DNA from: Micrococcales bacterium
Lineage (GTDB): Bacteria; Actinomycetota; Actinomycetes; Actinomycetales; Dermatophilaceae
Reading direction: 5' to 3'
NCBI GenBank assembly: GCA_030537915.1
Contig: JAUNUZ010000142.1
Span: 1 to 6,455 of the forward strand
Length of the DNA: 6,455 nt
Shown here piece by piece: positions 6,450 to 6,455 of this stretch. The notes under the pieces were generated by a model. It was not told the origin of the DNA and searched no databases. It saw only the letters and a list, made by a program, of their open reading frames with translations. Within the stretch, counting starts at the first letter, position 1. Each line of letters starts with the position of its first letter. Made by a program: the position numbers and the translations under genes.

Positions 6450-6455
6450 CCCTGA

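Noticed and set aside
1..6455. Search for CRISPR repeats, insertion sequences, tRNA/rRNA genes, phage or toxin-antitoxin genes
   Set aside because: No repeated units, terminal inverted repeats, transposase motifs or RNA gene signatures were seen; nearly all of the window is explained by six metabolic or membrane protein genes.

Overview
This GC-rich window (C or G in most third codon positions, GTG starts on three of six genes, two promoter/start pairs that look leaderless) reads as chromosomal core DNA of an actinobacterium (Actinomycetota). A member of the Micrococcales is a reasonable guess from the gene neighbourhood and protein style, but I could not test it. I see no mobile element, CRISPR array, tRNA, rRNA or phage gene.

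Layout from left to right: (1) a succinic semialdehyde dehydrogenase of the GabD2 type on the plus strand, whose N-terminus very probably lies beyond the left edge; (2) after a 103-bp gap, a SURF1-family cytochrome oxidase assembly protein; (3) a small DUF3817 membrane protein whose ATG overlaps the SURF1 stop as ATGA; (4) guaA, the glutamine-hydrolysing GMP synthase, whose probable -10 element is laid over the stop codon of the DUF3817 gene; (5) after a 72-bp gap with a hairpin and a strong Shine-Dalgarno site, a small NTF2/SnoaL-like protein; (6) on the minus strand, converging with only 24 bp between the stops, an FAD-dependent protoporphyrinogen/coproporphyrinogen oxidase (HemY/CgoX) that runs to the right edge.

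Functionally the window mixes GABA-shunt carbon metabolism (GabD2), respiratory oxidase assembly (SURF1, perhaps DUF3817), purine synthesis (GuaA) and haem synthesis (HemY). SURF1 and DUF3817 form a clear two-gene coupled unit. GuaA follows closely but appears to have its own promoter. SURF1 (delivers or handles haem in aa3 oxidase assembly) and HemY (makes the porphyrin) share a theme but lie on opposite strands, so any link is only positional.

This looks like an ordinary housekeeping region and I did not find a convincing undescribed system. The points most worth a second look are the coupled SURF1-DUF3817 pair, the stop-codon/-10 overlap before guaA, the Lys-to-Arg change in the cofactor pocket of GabD2, and the truncated N-terminus of GabD2.
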